Positions 48,918-58,204 of a DNA stretch of 64,000 nucleotides are shown here, piece by piece. The notes beneath the pieces are model-generated. The model was given only the letters and a program-made list of their open reading frames with translations, was not told where the DNA came from and made no database searches. Position numbers and translations under genes: made by a program. The stretch lies in contig NZ_CP035495.1 of the NCBI RefSeq assembly GCF_004135345.1, positions 3,224,001 through 3,288,000 of the forward strand, in the 5' to 3' direction. Within the stretch, counting starts at the first letter, position 1, and each line of letters starts with the position of its first letter. This DNA comes from Xylanimonas allomyrinae. Its GTDB lineage: Bacteria > Actinomycetota > Actinomycetes > Actinomycetales > Cellulomonadaceae.

Positions 48918-50629
48918 GCGAGGACTCCGGTCGCGGGGGCGGTGGCGGGCACCAGGGCGGCTGTGGGCAGACGCCAGGCGCGGGAGGCGGCCTGGGCGTC
49001 GTCGGGCGCGGGGAAGTCGGAGCGGGCGTGCCCGCCGCGCGACTCGGTGCGTGCGAGCGCGGCCGTGACGAGGGCGCGGCCCAGCTCGAACAGGTTGCGG
49101 TCCTCCAGTGCGCCGAACGCGTCGGCGCGCGGCGGGCGCACGGCCCCGTCGATCACGTCGGCGGCGTGCCGCAGCCCGTCGGCGCCGCGCACCAGGCCGG
49201 CGTGCTCCCACAGGAGCGACTGGAGCCCGGCGCGGTCGAGCACGGCCGGGGCGGCGGCGTGCGGCGCGCCCCGGTGCGGCGGCAGCACCCGGTGCGCGAT
49301 GCGGCCGGGCCGCCCGGGGTCGGCGGCAGGGCGTGCGGCCGGGTGCACGGTCGCGGTGTGGCCCGGTGTGGGCAGCACGTGCGCCCCGACCGCCGTCGTC
49401 GGCCACGCCTCGTCCTCGATCGCCGCCGCGGCCCGCCACCCGAACACGAGCGCTTCGAGCAGCGAGTTCGACGCGAGCCGGTTGGCCCCGTGGACGCCCG
49501 TGCACGCGGCCTCGCCGACCGCGAAGAGACCGGGCAGCGACGTGCGCCCCGACAGGTCGGTGCGGATGCCGCCCATCCAGTAGTGCGCGGCGGGGGTCAC
49601 GGGCACCGGCTCGGTGCCCCAGTCGAACCCGTGCGCCTGGAGGGTCGCGGTGATGCCGGGGAACCGCTGCGCGAGCCGCTCGCCGCCCAGCGCGGTGGCG
49701 TCGAGCAGCACGGGCGTGCCGCCCTGGGCGGCCATGGCCGCGGCGATCCCGCGGGCGACGACGTCGCGCGGGGCGAGCTCGGCGTCGGGGTGGACGTCGA
49801 GCATGAAGCGGCGGCCGGTGGCGTCGCGCAGCACCGCCCCCTCGCCGCGCACGGCCTCGGAGATGAGCGGTGTTCCCGGCACGGCGAGCGCCGTGGGGTG
49901 GAACTGGTAGAACTCCAGGTCGGCGACGGCGGCCCCGGCGCGCAGGGCGGCGGCGACGCCGTCACCCGTGGTGACCTCGGGGTTGGTGGTGTGCCGGAAG
50001 AGCTGCCCGGCGCCGCCGGTCGCGAGCACGACGGCGTCGGCGCGCAGGATCGAGGAGGACCCGTCGGCGTGCACGACGTCGACGCCGACGACGCGGCGCC
50101 CGGCCCCGGCGTGCGGGGCGGCCGCGTCGCACGGCGCGGGCTCGACGACCAGGTCGCGCAGCATCGTGCGCTCGTGCACCTCGAGCGGCACCGTGCGGAC
50201 GGCGTCGATGAGGGCGATCTCGATCGACAGGCCGGTGGCGTCGCCGTGCGAGTGCAGCACGCGCGCCGCCGAGTGTGCGGCCTCGCGTCCGCGGGCGAGG
50301 TCGCTGCCGGGCCCGGCGACACGGTCGAGGTCGAGGCCGAGGGCGAGCAGGTCGCGCACGCGTTCGGGCCCCTCGGCGCACAGCAGCCGCACCGCGTCGG
50401 CGTCGCACAGCCCGGCGCCCGCGACGAGGGTGTCGGCGACGTGGGCGTCGATCGTGTCGCCGTCGGGGCCGCCCTCGGCCATGACCGCGGCGACGCCGCC
50501 CTGGGCGTAGCGCGTGTTGGACTCGGGCAGGTCGGCCTTGGTCACGAGGGCGACGTCGTGCCCGCGGGTGGCCGCGCGGAAAGCGGTGAGCAGCCCGGCA
50601 GCGCCGGAGCCGACGACGACGACACGCAT
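48914..50629 (-). CDS. nadB: L-aspartate oxidase
   Basis: 571 residues. FAD enzyme that oxidises aspartate to iminoaspartate. The FAD-binding motif VVGSGAAGLLTAFRAA is at the N-terminus. SNTRYAQGGVAAV, ARVLHSHGDATG, HPTALAVPG, RGEGAVLRD, HYWMGGIRTD and GVHGANRLASNSLLEALVFG are standard succinate-dehydrogenase-type/NadB motifs. The final ~100 residues form the helical C-terminal domain. The gene overlaps nadA upstream (TGATG) and nadC downstream, so translation is coupled. Confidence 0.96.
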   Translation of the reverse strand: MRVVVVGSGAAGLLTAFRAATRGHDVALVTKADLPESNTRYAQGGVAAVMAEGGPDGDTIDAHVADTLVAGAGLCDADAVRLLCAEGPERVRDLLALGLDLDRVAGPGSDLARGREAAHSAARVLHSHGDATGLSIEIALIDAVRTVPLEVHERTMLRDLVVEPAPCDAAAPHAGAGRRVVGVDVVHADGSSSILRADAVVLATGGAGQLFRHTTNPEVTTGDGVAAALRAGAAVADLEFYQFHPTALAVPGTPLISEAVRGEGAVLRDATGRRFMLDVHPDAELAPRDVVARGIAAAMAAQGGTPVLLDATALGGERLAQRFPGITATLQAHGFDWGTEPVPVTPAAHYWMGGIRTDLSGRTSLPGLFAVGEAACTGVHGANRLASNSLLEALVFGWRAAAAIEDEAWPTTAVGAHVLPTPGHTATVHPAARPAADPGRPGRIAHRVLPPHRGAPHAAAPAVLDRAGLQSLLWEHAGLVRGADGLRHAADVIDGAVRPPRADAFGALEDRNLFELGRALVTAALARTESRGGHARSDFPAPDDAQAASRAWRLPTAALVPATAPATGVLA

Positions 50630-51912
50630 CAGCGGGCCTCCGATCCGGTGGTGGCGGGCTTGGGCTTGGCCGCGAGCATCCGTTCGAGGGCCACGCGGGC
50701 GTCGGCGGCGACGTCGTCGGGCACGGTGACCTGGTTGACGACGCGCCCGGCCACGAGCTCCTCGAGCACCCAGGCGAGGTAGCCGGGGTGGATGCGGTAC
50801 ATGGTCGAGCAGGGGCAGACGACGGGGTCGAGGCAGAAGATCGTGTGCTGGGGGAACTCGGCGGCGAGCCGGTTGACCATGTTGATCTCGGTGCCGATGG
50901 CGAACGTCGTCGGCTCGGTCGCGGCGGCCACGGCCTTGCGGATGTGGTCGGTGGACCCGGCCTCGTCGGCCGCGTCGACCACGGCCATGGCGCACTCGGG
51001 GTGCACGATGACCCGCACGCCGGGGTGCTCGGCGCGGGCCTGCTCGATCTGGCCGACGGTGAAGCGCTTGTGGACGGAGCAGAACCCGTGCCACAGGATG
51101 ACGCGCGCGTCGCGCAGGTCCTCGGCGCTGGAGCCGCCCAGCGTGAGGCGCGGGTTCCACAGGGGCATCCGGTCGAGCGGCACGCCGAGCTTCTTGGCGG
51201 TGTTGCGCCCCAGGTGCTGGTCGGGGAAGAACAGCACGCGCTGCCCGCGCTCGAACGCCCACTCCAGCACGGTCTCGGCGTTGGACGACGTGCACACGAT
51301 GCCGCCGTGGCGGCCGCAGAACGCCTTGAGGTCGGCGGCCGAGTTCATGTACGTCACGGGGATGACGGGCGCGCGCCCGTCGGCGTCGGGCTCGTCGCCG
51401 TAGAGCGCGGTGAGCTGGGCCCACGCGTCCTCGACGGCGTCGATGTCGGCCATGTCCGCCATCGAGCAGCCGGCCGCGAGGTTGGGCAGGATCACGGTCT
51501 GGCCGGGCTTGGCCAGCACGTCGGCCGTCTCGGCCATGAAGTGCACGCCGCAGAAGACGATGGCCTCGGCGTCGGGCACGGTCTGGGCGGCGTTGGCGAG
51601 CTGGAACGAGTCGCCCAGGAAGTCGGCGTGCTGCACGATCTCGTCGCGCTGGTAGAAGTGGCCGAGCACGACGGCGCGCGGGCCGAGCGCGGCACGCGCG
51701 GCGGCGATCCGGTCGCTCAGCTCGTCGTCGCCGGCCTCGCGGTACTGCGCGGGCAGCGCGCCCTGGCGGGGCGAGGACGCGGGGGCGGTGTCGTCGAGGG
51801 AGGCGCCGGGGCCGTAGCCGGGCACGGTGTCGAAGTCCCACGGCCCCTGTGCGAGGCCGGAGTCACAGGTCGCGCTGGGCGCGGCCTGCACGAGGAGGTC
51901 CACGGAGGTCAT
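50629..51912 (-). CDS. nadA: Quinolinate synthase
   Basis: 427 residues. It condenses iminoaspartate with dihydroxyacetone phosphate to quinolinate and needs a [4Fe-4S] cluster. Cluster cysteines are in IVFCGVHFMAETA, GIVCTSSNAE or FCSVHKRF, and VVCPCSTMYRIHP near the C-terminus; the long actinobacterial/cyanobacterial-type NadA has extra N-terminal residues, here ~65. VLGHFYQRDEIVQHADFLGDS opens the first domain. The start overlaps the nrtR stop (ATGA). Confidence 0.95.
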   Translation of the reverse strand: MTSVDLLVQAAPSATCDSGLAQGPWDFDTVPGYGPGASLDDTAPASSPRQGALPAQYREAGDDELSDRIAAARAALGPRAVVLGHFYQRDEIVQHADFLGDSFQLANAAQTVPDAEAIVFCGVHFMAETADVLAKPGQTVILPNLAAGCSMADMADIDAVEDAWAQLTALYGDEPDADGRAPVIPVTYMNSAADLKAFCGRHGGIVCTSSNAETVLEWAFERGQRVLFFPDQHLGRNTAKKLGVPLDRMPLWNPRLTLGGSSAEDLRDARVILWHGFCSVHKRFTVGQIEQARAEHPGVRVIVHPECAMAVVDAADEAGSTDHIRKAVAAATEPTTFAIGTEINMVNRLAAEFPQHTIFCLDPVVCPCSTMYRIHPGYLAWVLEELVAGRVVNQVTVPDDVAADARVALERMLAAKPKPATTGSEAR

Positions 51913-52657
51913 TGCCGTTCTCCAGGTGAGGGGAAGGGAGCGTCGTCGCCCAGGGGACCGTTGTCCACGAGGGTCGCCGACGTGTCGAAGCGGTACAGCC
52001 GTGGTGGCCGGTGCCTGCCACCGGTCACGCGCTCCCCGGTGGCGACGATGACGCCGGAGGCCTCCACCTGGCGGCGGAAGTTTGCGGGGTCGAGCTCGCG
52101 GTCCAGCACGGCCTCGTGGACCTGCCGGAGCTCGCTGAGCGTGAAGGTCTCGCCCAGGAACCCCTGGGCGATGGCCGAGTACTCGACCTTGGTGCGCAGC
52201 CGCCACAGCGCGTACTCGACGACGCGGTCGTGGTCGAACGCCAGGTGCGGGTCGCCCTCGGCCAGGGAGTCGGCGACGAACCACCGCACGTTCGCGGTGT
52301 CGCGGGCGGGGCCCTTGCCCGAGGGCGGGCGCTCGCCGATCTCCTCGGGGCGCACCAGCGCCCAGTAGACGACGCTGACGACCCGTCCGCCGGGTGACCG
52401 GCCGGGGTCGCCGAACGTGTAGAGCTGCTCCAGGTAGGAGGGGCGCACCCCCGTCGTCTCGACGAGCGTGCGGCCTGCGGAGGCCGCGAGGGACTCCGTG
52501 ACGGTGACCCAGCCTCCGGGCAGCGCCCACTGGCCCTCGTAGGGCTCGCGGGTGCGCCGCACCAGGGGATCGACAGCACCGGGCGGTGCGTGGTGGGGTG
52601 CGGGCGGAGCGCGAAGATGACCGTGGAGACGGCGAGGCCGATGTCGTGCACGCACAC
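51909..52657 (-). CDS. nrtR: NrtR-type Nudix transcriptional repressor of NAD synthesis (apparent frameshift)
   Basis: About 249 residues. The N-terminal Nudix-like domain (VHDIGLAVSTVIFALRPH ... GQWALPGGWVTVTESLAASAGRTL) is followed by a winged helix (FTLSELRQVHEAVLDRELDPANFRRQVEASGVI). This is the NrtR architecture; these repressors sense ADP-ribose and control NAD genes. The Nudix box is degenerate, as expected for a sensor rather than an enzyme. The frame changes at the GGGG run 52565-52568; one more base gives VLSIPLVRRTREPYEG. It is the first gene of the operon it would repress. GTG 52657 is the likely start. Confidence 0.88.
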
Positions 52658-52683
52658 CCCCGAAGGTCGCGGTCCGTGGTCTG

Positions 52684-52715
52684 ACCTGAGTAAAAGTCGG
52701 TATGACTAGAACGGA
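52684..52715. promoter_or_regulatory. A/T-richer divergent promoter region, possible NrtR operator
   Basis: The stretch is noticeably A/T-richer than its surroundings and lies 27-58 bp before the nrtR start. It contains the dyad AGTC-GGTAT-GACT (52695-52707). NrtR autoregulation would need a site here, but I cannot match a known actinobacterial NrtR motif with confidence. Confidence 0.35.
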
Positions 52716-52762
52716 TGCTACACCTTCGGGTCAGGGTGACTGCAAGTGTGTCCAGCGGGCGG

Positions 52763-52768
52763 TACGTT
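52763..52768 (+). promoter_or_regulatory. -10 TACGTT, probable leaderless start for the oxidoreductase
   Basis: TACGTT is followed by seven bases and ATG 52776, which supports that start over the GTG at 52746. Confidence 0.5.
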
Positions 52769-52775
52769 GCCGAAC

Positions 52776-53831
52776 ATGGCCCAGCCCCACGCGTATGCCG
52801 CCCGCCTCACCGCCGCCGACCTCGACGGCACCGTGCCCGACCTGCTCTCCGCCCCCGCGATCCGCTGGGGCATCCTCGGCGCCGGAACGATCGCGGCATC
52901 GTTCAGCGACGGCGTCCGCGAGCGCACGCGCGCGTCCGTCGTGGCCGTCGGCTCACGGTCTGCCGCCAAGGCCCAGGAGTTCGCCGCCGCGCACGCCCCG
53001 GGCGCACGCGCGCACGGCTCCTACGAGGCGCTCGTCGCCGACCCCGGCGTCGACGTCGTGTACGTGGCCACCCCGCACTCCCACCACCTGGAGCACGCGC
53101 TGCTCGCCGTGCGGGCCGGCAAGCACGTGCTCGTCGAGAAGCCCCTGGCGCGCTCGGCGGCCGAGTCGCGGGTGCTGCTCGACGCCGCCCGCGAGGCGGG
53201 CGTGTTCCTCATGGAGGCCATGTGGACGCGGTTCCTGCCGCACGTCGCCGCGCTGCGCGGCGCGATCGCGCGCGGCGAGATCGGCACGGTCGTCACCATT
53301 GAGGCCGAGTTCGACGTGTTCTTCCCCTACGACCCGGCGCACCGGATCTTCGCGCCCGGGCTGGCGGGCGGCGCCCTGCTCGACCTGGGCATCTACCCGG
53401 TCGCGTTCGCGCACGACCTGCTCGGGGCGCCGTCGTCGGTCACCGTGCGCGGGACGCGCGCGCCCACCGGGGTCGACGACCACGTCGCCCTCGTCCTGGA
53501 ATGGGACGGCGGGCAGCACGCCGTGCTGCACACGTCGTCGCGCGCCGCGGGCCCGCACGCCGCGACCGTCGTCGGCACGCGCGGGCGGGTCGAGGTCCCG
53601 CGCGAGTTCTTCATGCCGGCGGACCTCGTGGTGACCCGTGCCGACGGCACGAGCTGGGACTTCACCTCGCCGCGCGGCGAGGGCAAGGCCTACGAGGCCG
53701 CCGAGGTCGCGCGCCTGGTCGCCGCGGGCGTCACGGCGTCGCCCCGCCACCCCTGGCAGGACACGATCGAGGTGATGGCGATCCTCGACGAGGCTCGCCG
53801 TCAGCTCGGCGTGGTCTACCCGGGGGAGTGA
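52776..53831 (+). CDS. Gfo/Idh/MocA-family oxidoreductase
   Basis: 351 residues. The N-terminal Rossmann domain binds NAD(P): RWGILGAGTIAASF at ~29. YVATPHSHHLEHALLAVRAGKHVLVEKPLA has the conserved EKP catalytic lysine, and LLDLGIYPVAFAHDLLG is the typical GG/D-G-YP motif of the second domain. It resembles the trans-1,2-dihydrobenzenediol/xylose dehydrogenase-like branch. The substrate, probably a sugar or cyclitol, is unknown. The first ~27 residues are an extension relative to minimal family members. Divergent from the NAD operon. Confidence 0.9.
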   Translation: MAQPHAYAARLTAADLDGTVPDLLSAPAIRWGILGAGTIAASFSDGVRERTRASVVAVGSRSAAKAQEFAAAHAPGARAHGSYEALVADPGVDVVYVATPHSHHLEHALLAVRAGKHVLVEKPLARSAAESRVLLDAAREAGVFLMEAMWTRFLPHVAALRGAIARGEIGTVVTIEAEFDVFFPYDPAHRIFAPGLAGGALLDLGIYPVAFAHDLLGAPSSVTVRGTRAPTGVDDHVALVLEWDGGQHAVLHTSSRAAGPHAATVVGTRGRVEVPREFFMPADLVVTRADGTSWDFTSPRGEGKAYEAAEVARLVAAGVTASPRHPWQDTIEVMAILDEARRQLGVVYPGE

Positions 53832-53844
53832 CGACGGCGCTGGC

Positions 53845-54243
53845 TCAGCGCGTGAAGCGGCGTCCCGACACCTCGGTGGGCGTGATGCGCAGCCACACGG
53901 GCTTGTGCGTGTCGAGGTAGGTCAGCAGCCCGGTCGCCTCGGCGTCCGTGATGTCGTCGTCGTGCTCCAGGATCTCGGCGGTGCCCTTGAGCACGACGCT
54001 GTAGGCGAGGTCCGTGCCGATCTCGTCGACCTCGAACGCGATGCGGCCGTTGACGGCGATCTCGGCGAGCTTGGAGCCCGGCGCGGTCCGGACGAAGATG
54101 CGGCGCTTGGTCGCGGCGTAGTTCACGGGGAAGATCTCGACGTCACCGGCGACGGCCGTGGCGAGGCGTCCGATCTTCTGGAGGCCCAGCACCTCCCACG
54201 ACTGCTCGTCAGTGAGTGGGGTGGCGGTCGAACGGTCCGTCAT
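53845..54243 (-). CDS. Pyridoxamine 5'-phosphate oxidase-family (split-barrel flavin-binding) protein
   Basis: 132 residues, a single FMN/F420-type split barrel. The pattern LGLQKIGRLATAVAGDVEIFPVNYA, then RIFVRTAPGSKLAEIAVNGRIAFEVDEI, is typical of actinobacterial nitroimidazole-reductase-like/PPOX proteins of stress regulons. The cofactor cannot be decided. ATG 54243 is chosen since GGAGG lies 6 nt before it; a TTG 12 bp upstream is in frame. It converges on the oxidoreductase gene with a 13-bp gap. Confidence 0.88.
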   Translation of the reverse strand: MTDRSTATPLTDEQSWEVLGLQKIGRLATAVAGDVEIFPVNYAATKRRIFVRTAPGSKLAEIAVNGRIAFEVDEIGTDLAYSVVLKGTAEILEHDDDITDAEATGLLTYLDTHKPVWLRITPTEVSGRRFTR

Positions 54244-54398
54244 GTCGTCCTCCAAGCTGATCAGTGGCGTACACCCCAGTGTGGACCGACCACACCGGTC
54301 CGGGCGAGCCTACCTGGGCGCCGTAGGACGTGACGTGGGCCACTGCGGCCCCGTGGCGGGCTGCGTCGGCGCTCGTGGTCGCTGTCGGAGCCCGCGGT

Positions 54399-54404
54399 TA
54401 GGGT
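54399..54404 (+). promoter_or_regulatory. -10 TAGGGT, probable leaderless start for tmk
   Basis: TAGGGT is followed by seven bases and the GTG at 54412; this favours that GTG over the one at 54403, which overlaps the -10. Confidence 0.5.
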
Positions 54405-54411
54405 GAGCGGC

Positions 54412-55059
54412 GTGAGCACACCCGGGTACTTCGTGTCGTTCGAGGGCGGCGACGGCGGCGGCAAGACGACGCAGGCGCGCCTCCTGGGCGACTGGCTGGG
54501 CACGCTCACCGGGCGCGAGGTCGTGGTGACGCGCGAACCGGGCGGCACCGCGCTCGGCGCCGAGCTGCGGCAGGTGATCCTGCACGGGCAGGACATGGAC
54601 CCGCGCACCGAGGCGCTGCTGTACGCCGCCGACCGCGCCCACCACGTCGCGTCGCTCGTGCGGCCCGCCCTGGAGCGTGGCGCCGTCGTCGTCACCGACC
54701 GGTACCTGGACTCGTCGGTCGCCTACCAGGCGGGCGGGCGCGAGCTGGGGGAGGCCGAGGTCGAACGGCTGTCGCTGTGGGCCGTGCAAGGCCTGCTCCC
54801 GGACCTGACGATCCTGCTCGACGTCGACCCCGCGACGTCGGCGGCCCGCATGACGGGCGACCCCGACCGCCTGGAGCGTGCGGGCGACGACTTCCACCGG
54901 CGCACGCGTGAGGCCTACCTGAGCCGCGCGGGAACGGACCCGGCCCGCTGGGTCGTGGTCGACGCCGCGGGAACCGTCGACCAGGTCCACGCGCAGGTGC
55001 GCGCGGCCGTCGCCCCCCGGCTGCCGCAGGCACGGTCCGGCGCGGCAGACGGCCGATGA
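54412..55059 (+). CDS. tmk: Thymidylate kinase
   Basis: 215 residues. It phosphorylates dTMP to dTDP. P-loop [16 protein letters not shown] at ~9-24, dTMP-binding DR motif [14 protein letters not shown] and the lid region with [20 protein letters not shown]. The P-loop DG pair and TREPGGT match the TMPK family. It overlaps holB by ATGA, the usual tmk-holB operon of actinobacteria. The GTG at 54412 has a -10-like box 7 nt upstream. Confidence 0.95.
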   Translation: MSTPGYFVSFEGGDGGGKTTQARLLGDWLGTLTGREVVVTREPGGTALGAELRQVILHGQDMDPRTEALLYAADRAHHVASLVRPALERGAVVVTDRYLDSSVAYQAGGRELGEAEVERLSLWAVQGLLPDLTILLDVDPATSAARMTGDPDRLERAGDDFHRRTREAYLSRAGTDPARWVVVDAAGTVDQVHAQVRAAVAPRLPQARSGAADGR

Positions 55060-56201
55060 GCGTCTGGGACGACGTCGTCGGGCAGCCCGCCGCCGTCGAG
55101 GTGCTGCAGCGGGCGGTCTGCGACCCGCGCTCGATGACGCACGCGTGGCTGCTCACCGGCCCGCCCGGCTCGGGCCGGTCGGTCGCGGCACGCGCGTTCG
55201 CCGCGGCGCTCCAGTGCCCCGACGGCGGGTGCGGCGCATGCCACCAGTGCACGACGACGCTGGCCGGCACCCACCCCGACCTGACCGTCGTCGCCACCGA
55301 CCAGGTCACCATCCGCATCGACGAGGTGCGCTCGCTCATCGGCACCGCGGCACGCACGCCGTCGGCCGGCCGGTTCCGCGTCATCGTCGTCGAGGACGCC
55401 GACCGCATGCTCGAACGCACCACCAACGTGCTGCTCAAGGCCATCGAGGAACCGCCGCCGCACACGGTGTGGGTGCTGTGCGCCCCCAGCCCGCAGGACG
55501 TGCTGCCCACCATCCGCTCGCGCGCCCGCGCCGTGGCGCTGCGCGTGCCCCCGCCCGAGGCGGTCGCCGAGCTGCTGGTGCGGCGCGACGGCGCCGACCC
55601 CGCCGTGGCGCTGGCTGCCGCGCGTGCCGCGCAGTCGCACGTGGGACTCGCCCGCCGTCTCGCCCGCGACCCCGAGGCGCGGCGGCGGCGCTCGGCCGTG
55701 CTCGCCGTCGCCCGCCGCATCCGCGGGGTCGGCGACGCCGTGCTCGCCGCCGGCGAGCTCGTCGACGTCGCCAAGGCCGAGGCGACGGCGTCGACCGCGG
55801 AACGCGACGGGGTCGAGCGTGCCGCGCTGCTGCGCACGCTGGGAGCAGCCGACGGCGAGACGCTGCCGCCGCGGCTGCGCAGCCAGGTCAAGCAGCTCGA
55901 GGACGACCAGAAGCGCCGGGCCACGCGCCGCCAGCGGGACGTGCTCGACCGCTCGATGGTCGACTTGCTGTCGCTGTACCGCGACGTGCTGGTGCTCCAG
56001 ATCGGCGCCGACGTCGAGCTCGTCAACGGCGCCGACCCCGCCGACCTCGCCGTCGTGCAGGCGCTCGCCGCCGACTCGACGCCCGAGCAGACCGTGCGGC
56101 GCATGGACGCCATCGGCCAGGCGCGCGAGCGGCTCGACGGGAACGTCGCGCCGCTGCTGGCGCTCGAAGCCATGGCCGTCGCGCTCCGACCGCAGGGCTG
56201 A
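55056..56201 (+). CDS. holB: DNA polymerase III clamp-loader subunit delta'
   Basis: 381 residues. AAA+ fold: [19 protein letters not shown], then a P-loop-like [14 protein letters not shown] in which the ATP-binding Lys is Arg, as expected for delta', which does not hydrolyse ATP. Zinc-binding [12 protein letters not shown] follows, then [24 protein letters not shown] (SRC-like TIRSRAR further on). The C-terminal ~170 residues form the oligomerisation collar. Part of the clamp loader of the replisome. Start overlaps tmk (ATGA). Confidence 0.94.
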   Translation: MSVWDDVVGQPAAVEVLQRAVCDPRSMTHAWLLTGPPGSGRSVAARAFAAALQCPDGGCGACHQCTTTLAGTHPDLTVVATDQVTIRIDEVRSLIGTAARTPSAGRFRVIVVEDADRMLERTTNVLLKAIEEPPPHTVWVLCAPSPQDVLPTIRSRARAVALRVPPPEAVAELLVRRDGADPAVALAAARAAQSHVGLARRLARDPEARRRRSAVLAVARRIRGVGDAVLAAGELVDVAKAEATASTAERDGVERAALLRTLGAADGETLPPRLRSQVKQLEDDQKRRATRRQRDVLDRSMVDLLSLYRDVLVLQIGADVELVNGADPADLAVVQALAADSTPEQTVRRMDAIGQARERLDGNVAPLLALEAMAVALRPQG

Positions 56202-56250
56202 GCAGGCGAGTTCTCACCAACCGTTCACACGGCACGGCGCGTGCTGCCGG

Positions 56251-56256
56251 TAAGTT
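56251..56256 (+). promoter_or_regulatory. -10 TAAGTT, probable leaderless start for the lipoprotein
   Basis: TAAGTT is followed by six bases and the GTG at 56263. Confidence 0.5.
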
Positions 56257-56262
56257 GGCCGG

Positions 56263-57815
56263 GTGAGCCTGACGTCCGCCCCCGCGCGAACCCTCGTCTC
56301 CGCCCTCTCGATCGTCGCCCTGGCATTGCTGGCAGGCTGCGGGGGGTCGGACAACCACAGACAGGGAGCGACGCCGCCGCCGCCATCGGTGAGCGTTCCG
56401 CAGGCCGACGCGACCGCCGGAGCCCCTGAGGGCTACGAGAGCTACTACGGCCAGTCCGTGACCTGGACGAGCTGCGACGACGGGTTCGAGTGCGCGCGCA
56501 TCGACGCCCCGCTGTCGTGGCATGACGCCAGCGCCGGCTCGATCGAGCTCGCTCTCACCCGGCACCCGGCGACAGGCACCAAGCAAGGCTCGGTGCTGGT
56601 CAACCCCGGCGGGCCCGGCGAGTCCGGCACCGGCTGGATCAAGGACGGGTGGTCAAGCTTCGGCGAACGGCTCCGCGACGCCTACGACGTCGTCGCGTTC
56701 GACCCGCGGGGGTCCAGGGGTCCACCCCCGTCGTCTGCTTCGACGACGCCCGCAAGGACGCCTCGCTCTCCATGGACTTCGACGACGACGACGCCGGGCT
56801 GGCCGCGATGGCCGCCGAGTACTCCGCCTGGGCCAAGGCCTGCGGCGAGAACACCGGCGCGCTGCTCGGCAACGTCGACACGCAGTCGGCTGCCCGCGAC
56901 ATGGACCTCATCCGCGCCGTCGTCGGCGAGAAGAAGCTCGACTACCTCGGCTTCTCCTACGGGACCCAGCTCGGCGCGACCTATGCGGGACTGTTCCCCG
57001 ACCGGGTCGGCAACATGGTGCTCGACGGCGCCGTCGACCCCAACCTCACGGCCGACGAAGCCTCGGAGCAGCAGGCGGGCGGGTTCGAGCTGGCGCTGCG
57101 CAACTACGTCAAGGACTGCCAGGGCGGCGCGAACTGCCCGCTCAAGGGCGACGTCGAGCAAGGCCTGCGGCAGGTGCGCGACGTGCTCGACCGCGCGCTC
57201 ACCGACCCGTACCCGACGCAGAGCAACCGGCGCGTCACGCAGACCCTGACGTTCTACGGCATCGCCGTGGCGCTGTACGACCAGCGTTCGTGGCCGTACC
57301 TCACCCAGGCCCTCGACGAGGTGATCACCCAGGGCACGGGCGACGCGCTGCTGTTTCTCGCCGACTTCTACAACGCCCGGCAGCCGGACGGCACCTTCGA
57401 GGGCAACAGCGCCGAGGGCTTCCGCGCGGTCGGCTGCCTCGACGGGCGCGGCACCACCGACATGGCCCAGATGCGCGCCGACGCGGCGGCGCTCGAGCAG
57501 GCCGCCCCCACGGTCGGCCGCTTCTTCGCCTACTCGGGGCTGGTCTGCGCCGACTGGCCGTACCCCGTCGTCGACCAGGAGTTCGACCTGCACGCCGCCG
57601 GCGCGCCACCCATCGTCGTCATCGGCACCACGAACGACCCCGCGACGCCCTACGCGTGGGCGCAGTCGCTCGCCAAGACGCTCGACTCCGGGCTGCTCGT
57701 CACCTACGAGGGCGAGGGCCACACGGCGTACGGGCGCTCGAACCAGTGCATCGTCGACGCGGTCGACGGGTTCCTGGTCGACGGGGACGTGCCGAAGGAC
57801 GGGCTGCACTGCTGA
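56263..57815 (+). CDS. Alpha/beta-hydrolase lipoprotein, TAP-like tripeptidyl aminopeptidase (apparent frameshift)
   Basis: About 517 residues. Lipobox LLAGC with Cys26. The family-typical SVTWTSCDDGFECARIDAPLSW precedes the hydrolase fold: VNPGGPGESGTGW (oxyanion loop), nucleophile in LGFSYGTQLGATYAGL, acid in TTNDPATPYAWA and His in GEGHTAYGRSNQC near the C-terminus. This is the SlpD/SlpE/TAP-type exported peptidase of actinobacteria, which trims N-terminal tripeptides. Paired cysteines (for example C...ANCPL, CLDGRG, LVCADW) suit an extracellular protein. The frame changes at the GGGGG run 56708-56712; one more G gives FDPRGVQGSTPVVCFDD. Confidence 0.9.
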
Positions 57816-57821
57816 TCGGTT

Positions 57822-57850
57822 TTGGCTCGGGGGCGCTCGTCGGGTACTGT
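57822..57850 (+). promoter_or_regulatory. tRNA-Thr promoter
   Basis: -35 TTGGCT (57822-57827) and -10 TACTGT (57845-57850) with a 17-bp spacer, ending 38 bp before the mature tRNA. Confidence 0.7.
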
Positions 57851-57888
57851 AGGCGCGCTCGCCGATCCGTCCGGAGACGGTGCAGCAC

Positions 57889-57961
57889 GCCGCCCTAGCT
57901 CAGTCGGCAGAGCGATTCACTCGTAATGAATAGGTCAAGGGTTCGATTCCCTTGGGCGGCT
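57889..57961 (+). tRNA. tRNA-Thr (anticodon CGT)
   Basis: A 73-nt cloverleaf: acceptor GCCGCCC/GGGCGGC (7 perfect pairs), D stem GCTC/GAGC, anticodon stem ATTCA/TGAAT with loop CTCGTAA (anticodon CGT), 5-nt variable loop, T stem AAGGG/CCCTT with loop TTCGATT, discriminator T. It reads ACG codons. No CCA is encoded. Confidence 0.97.
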
Positions 57962-57967
57962 CCGAAA

Positions 57968-58007
57968 GCAGAAGGCCCGGAATCCGTTGAGATTCCGGGC
58001 CTTCTGC
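57968..58007 (+). terminator. tRNA-Thr terminator
   Basis: A perfect 17-bp stem (57968-57984 and 57991-58007) with a 6-nt CGTTGA loop begins 6 bp after the tRNA. Confidence 0.85.
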
Positions 58008-58204
58008 ATGCCTGGACGAGGGTCCGCGAGCGCTGCCGCCGGGGCGCCTGAGGCGCCGCAGGGGGCCATTAGGTGGGCCATTGCTCGGCGGCCTCCATTC
58101 AGCCCTCGACCCGCCACGCATGTCGCCGCCCACCGCGCGAACGTCGACACCGCCGGACATGGGAGGCGCCGCTCGCTCCGGGCGAGTCTCGCAAGACCGC
58201 GAAA

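Noticed and set aside
52684-52715. Firm assignment of an NrtR operator
   Set aside because: The region is right and has a short dyad, but it does not clearly match any NrtR motif I can recall, so it is kept only as a low-confidence feature.
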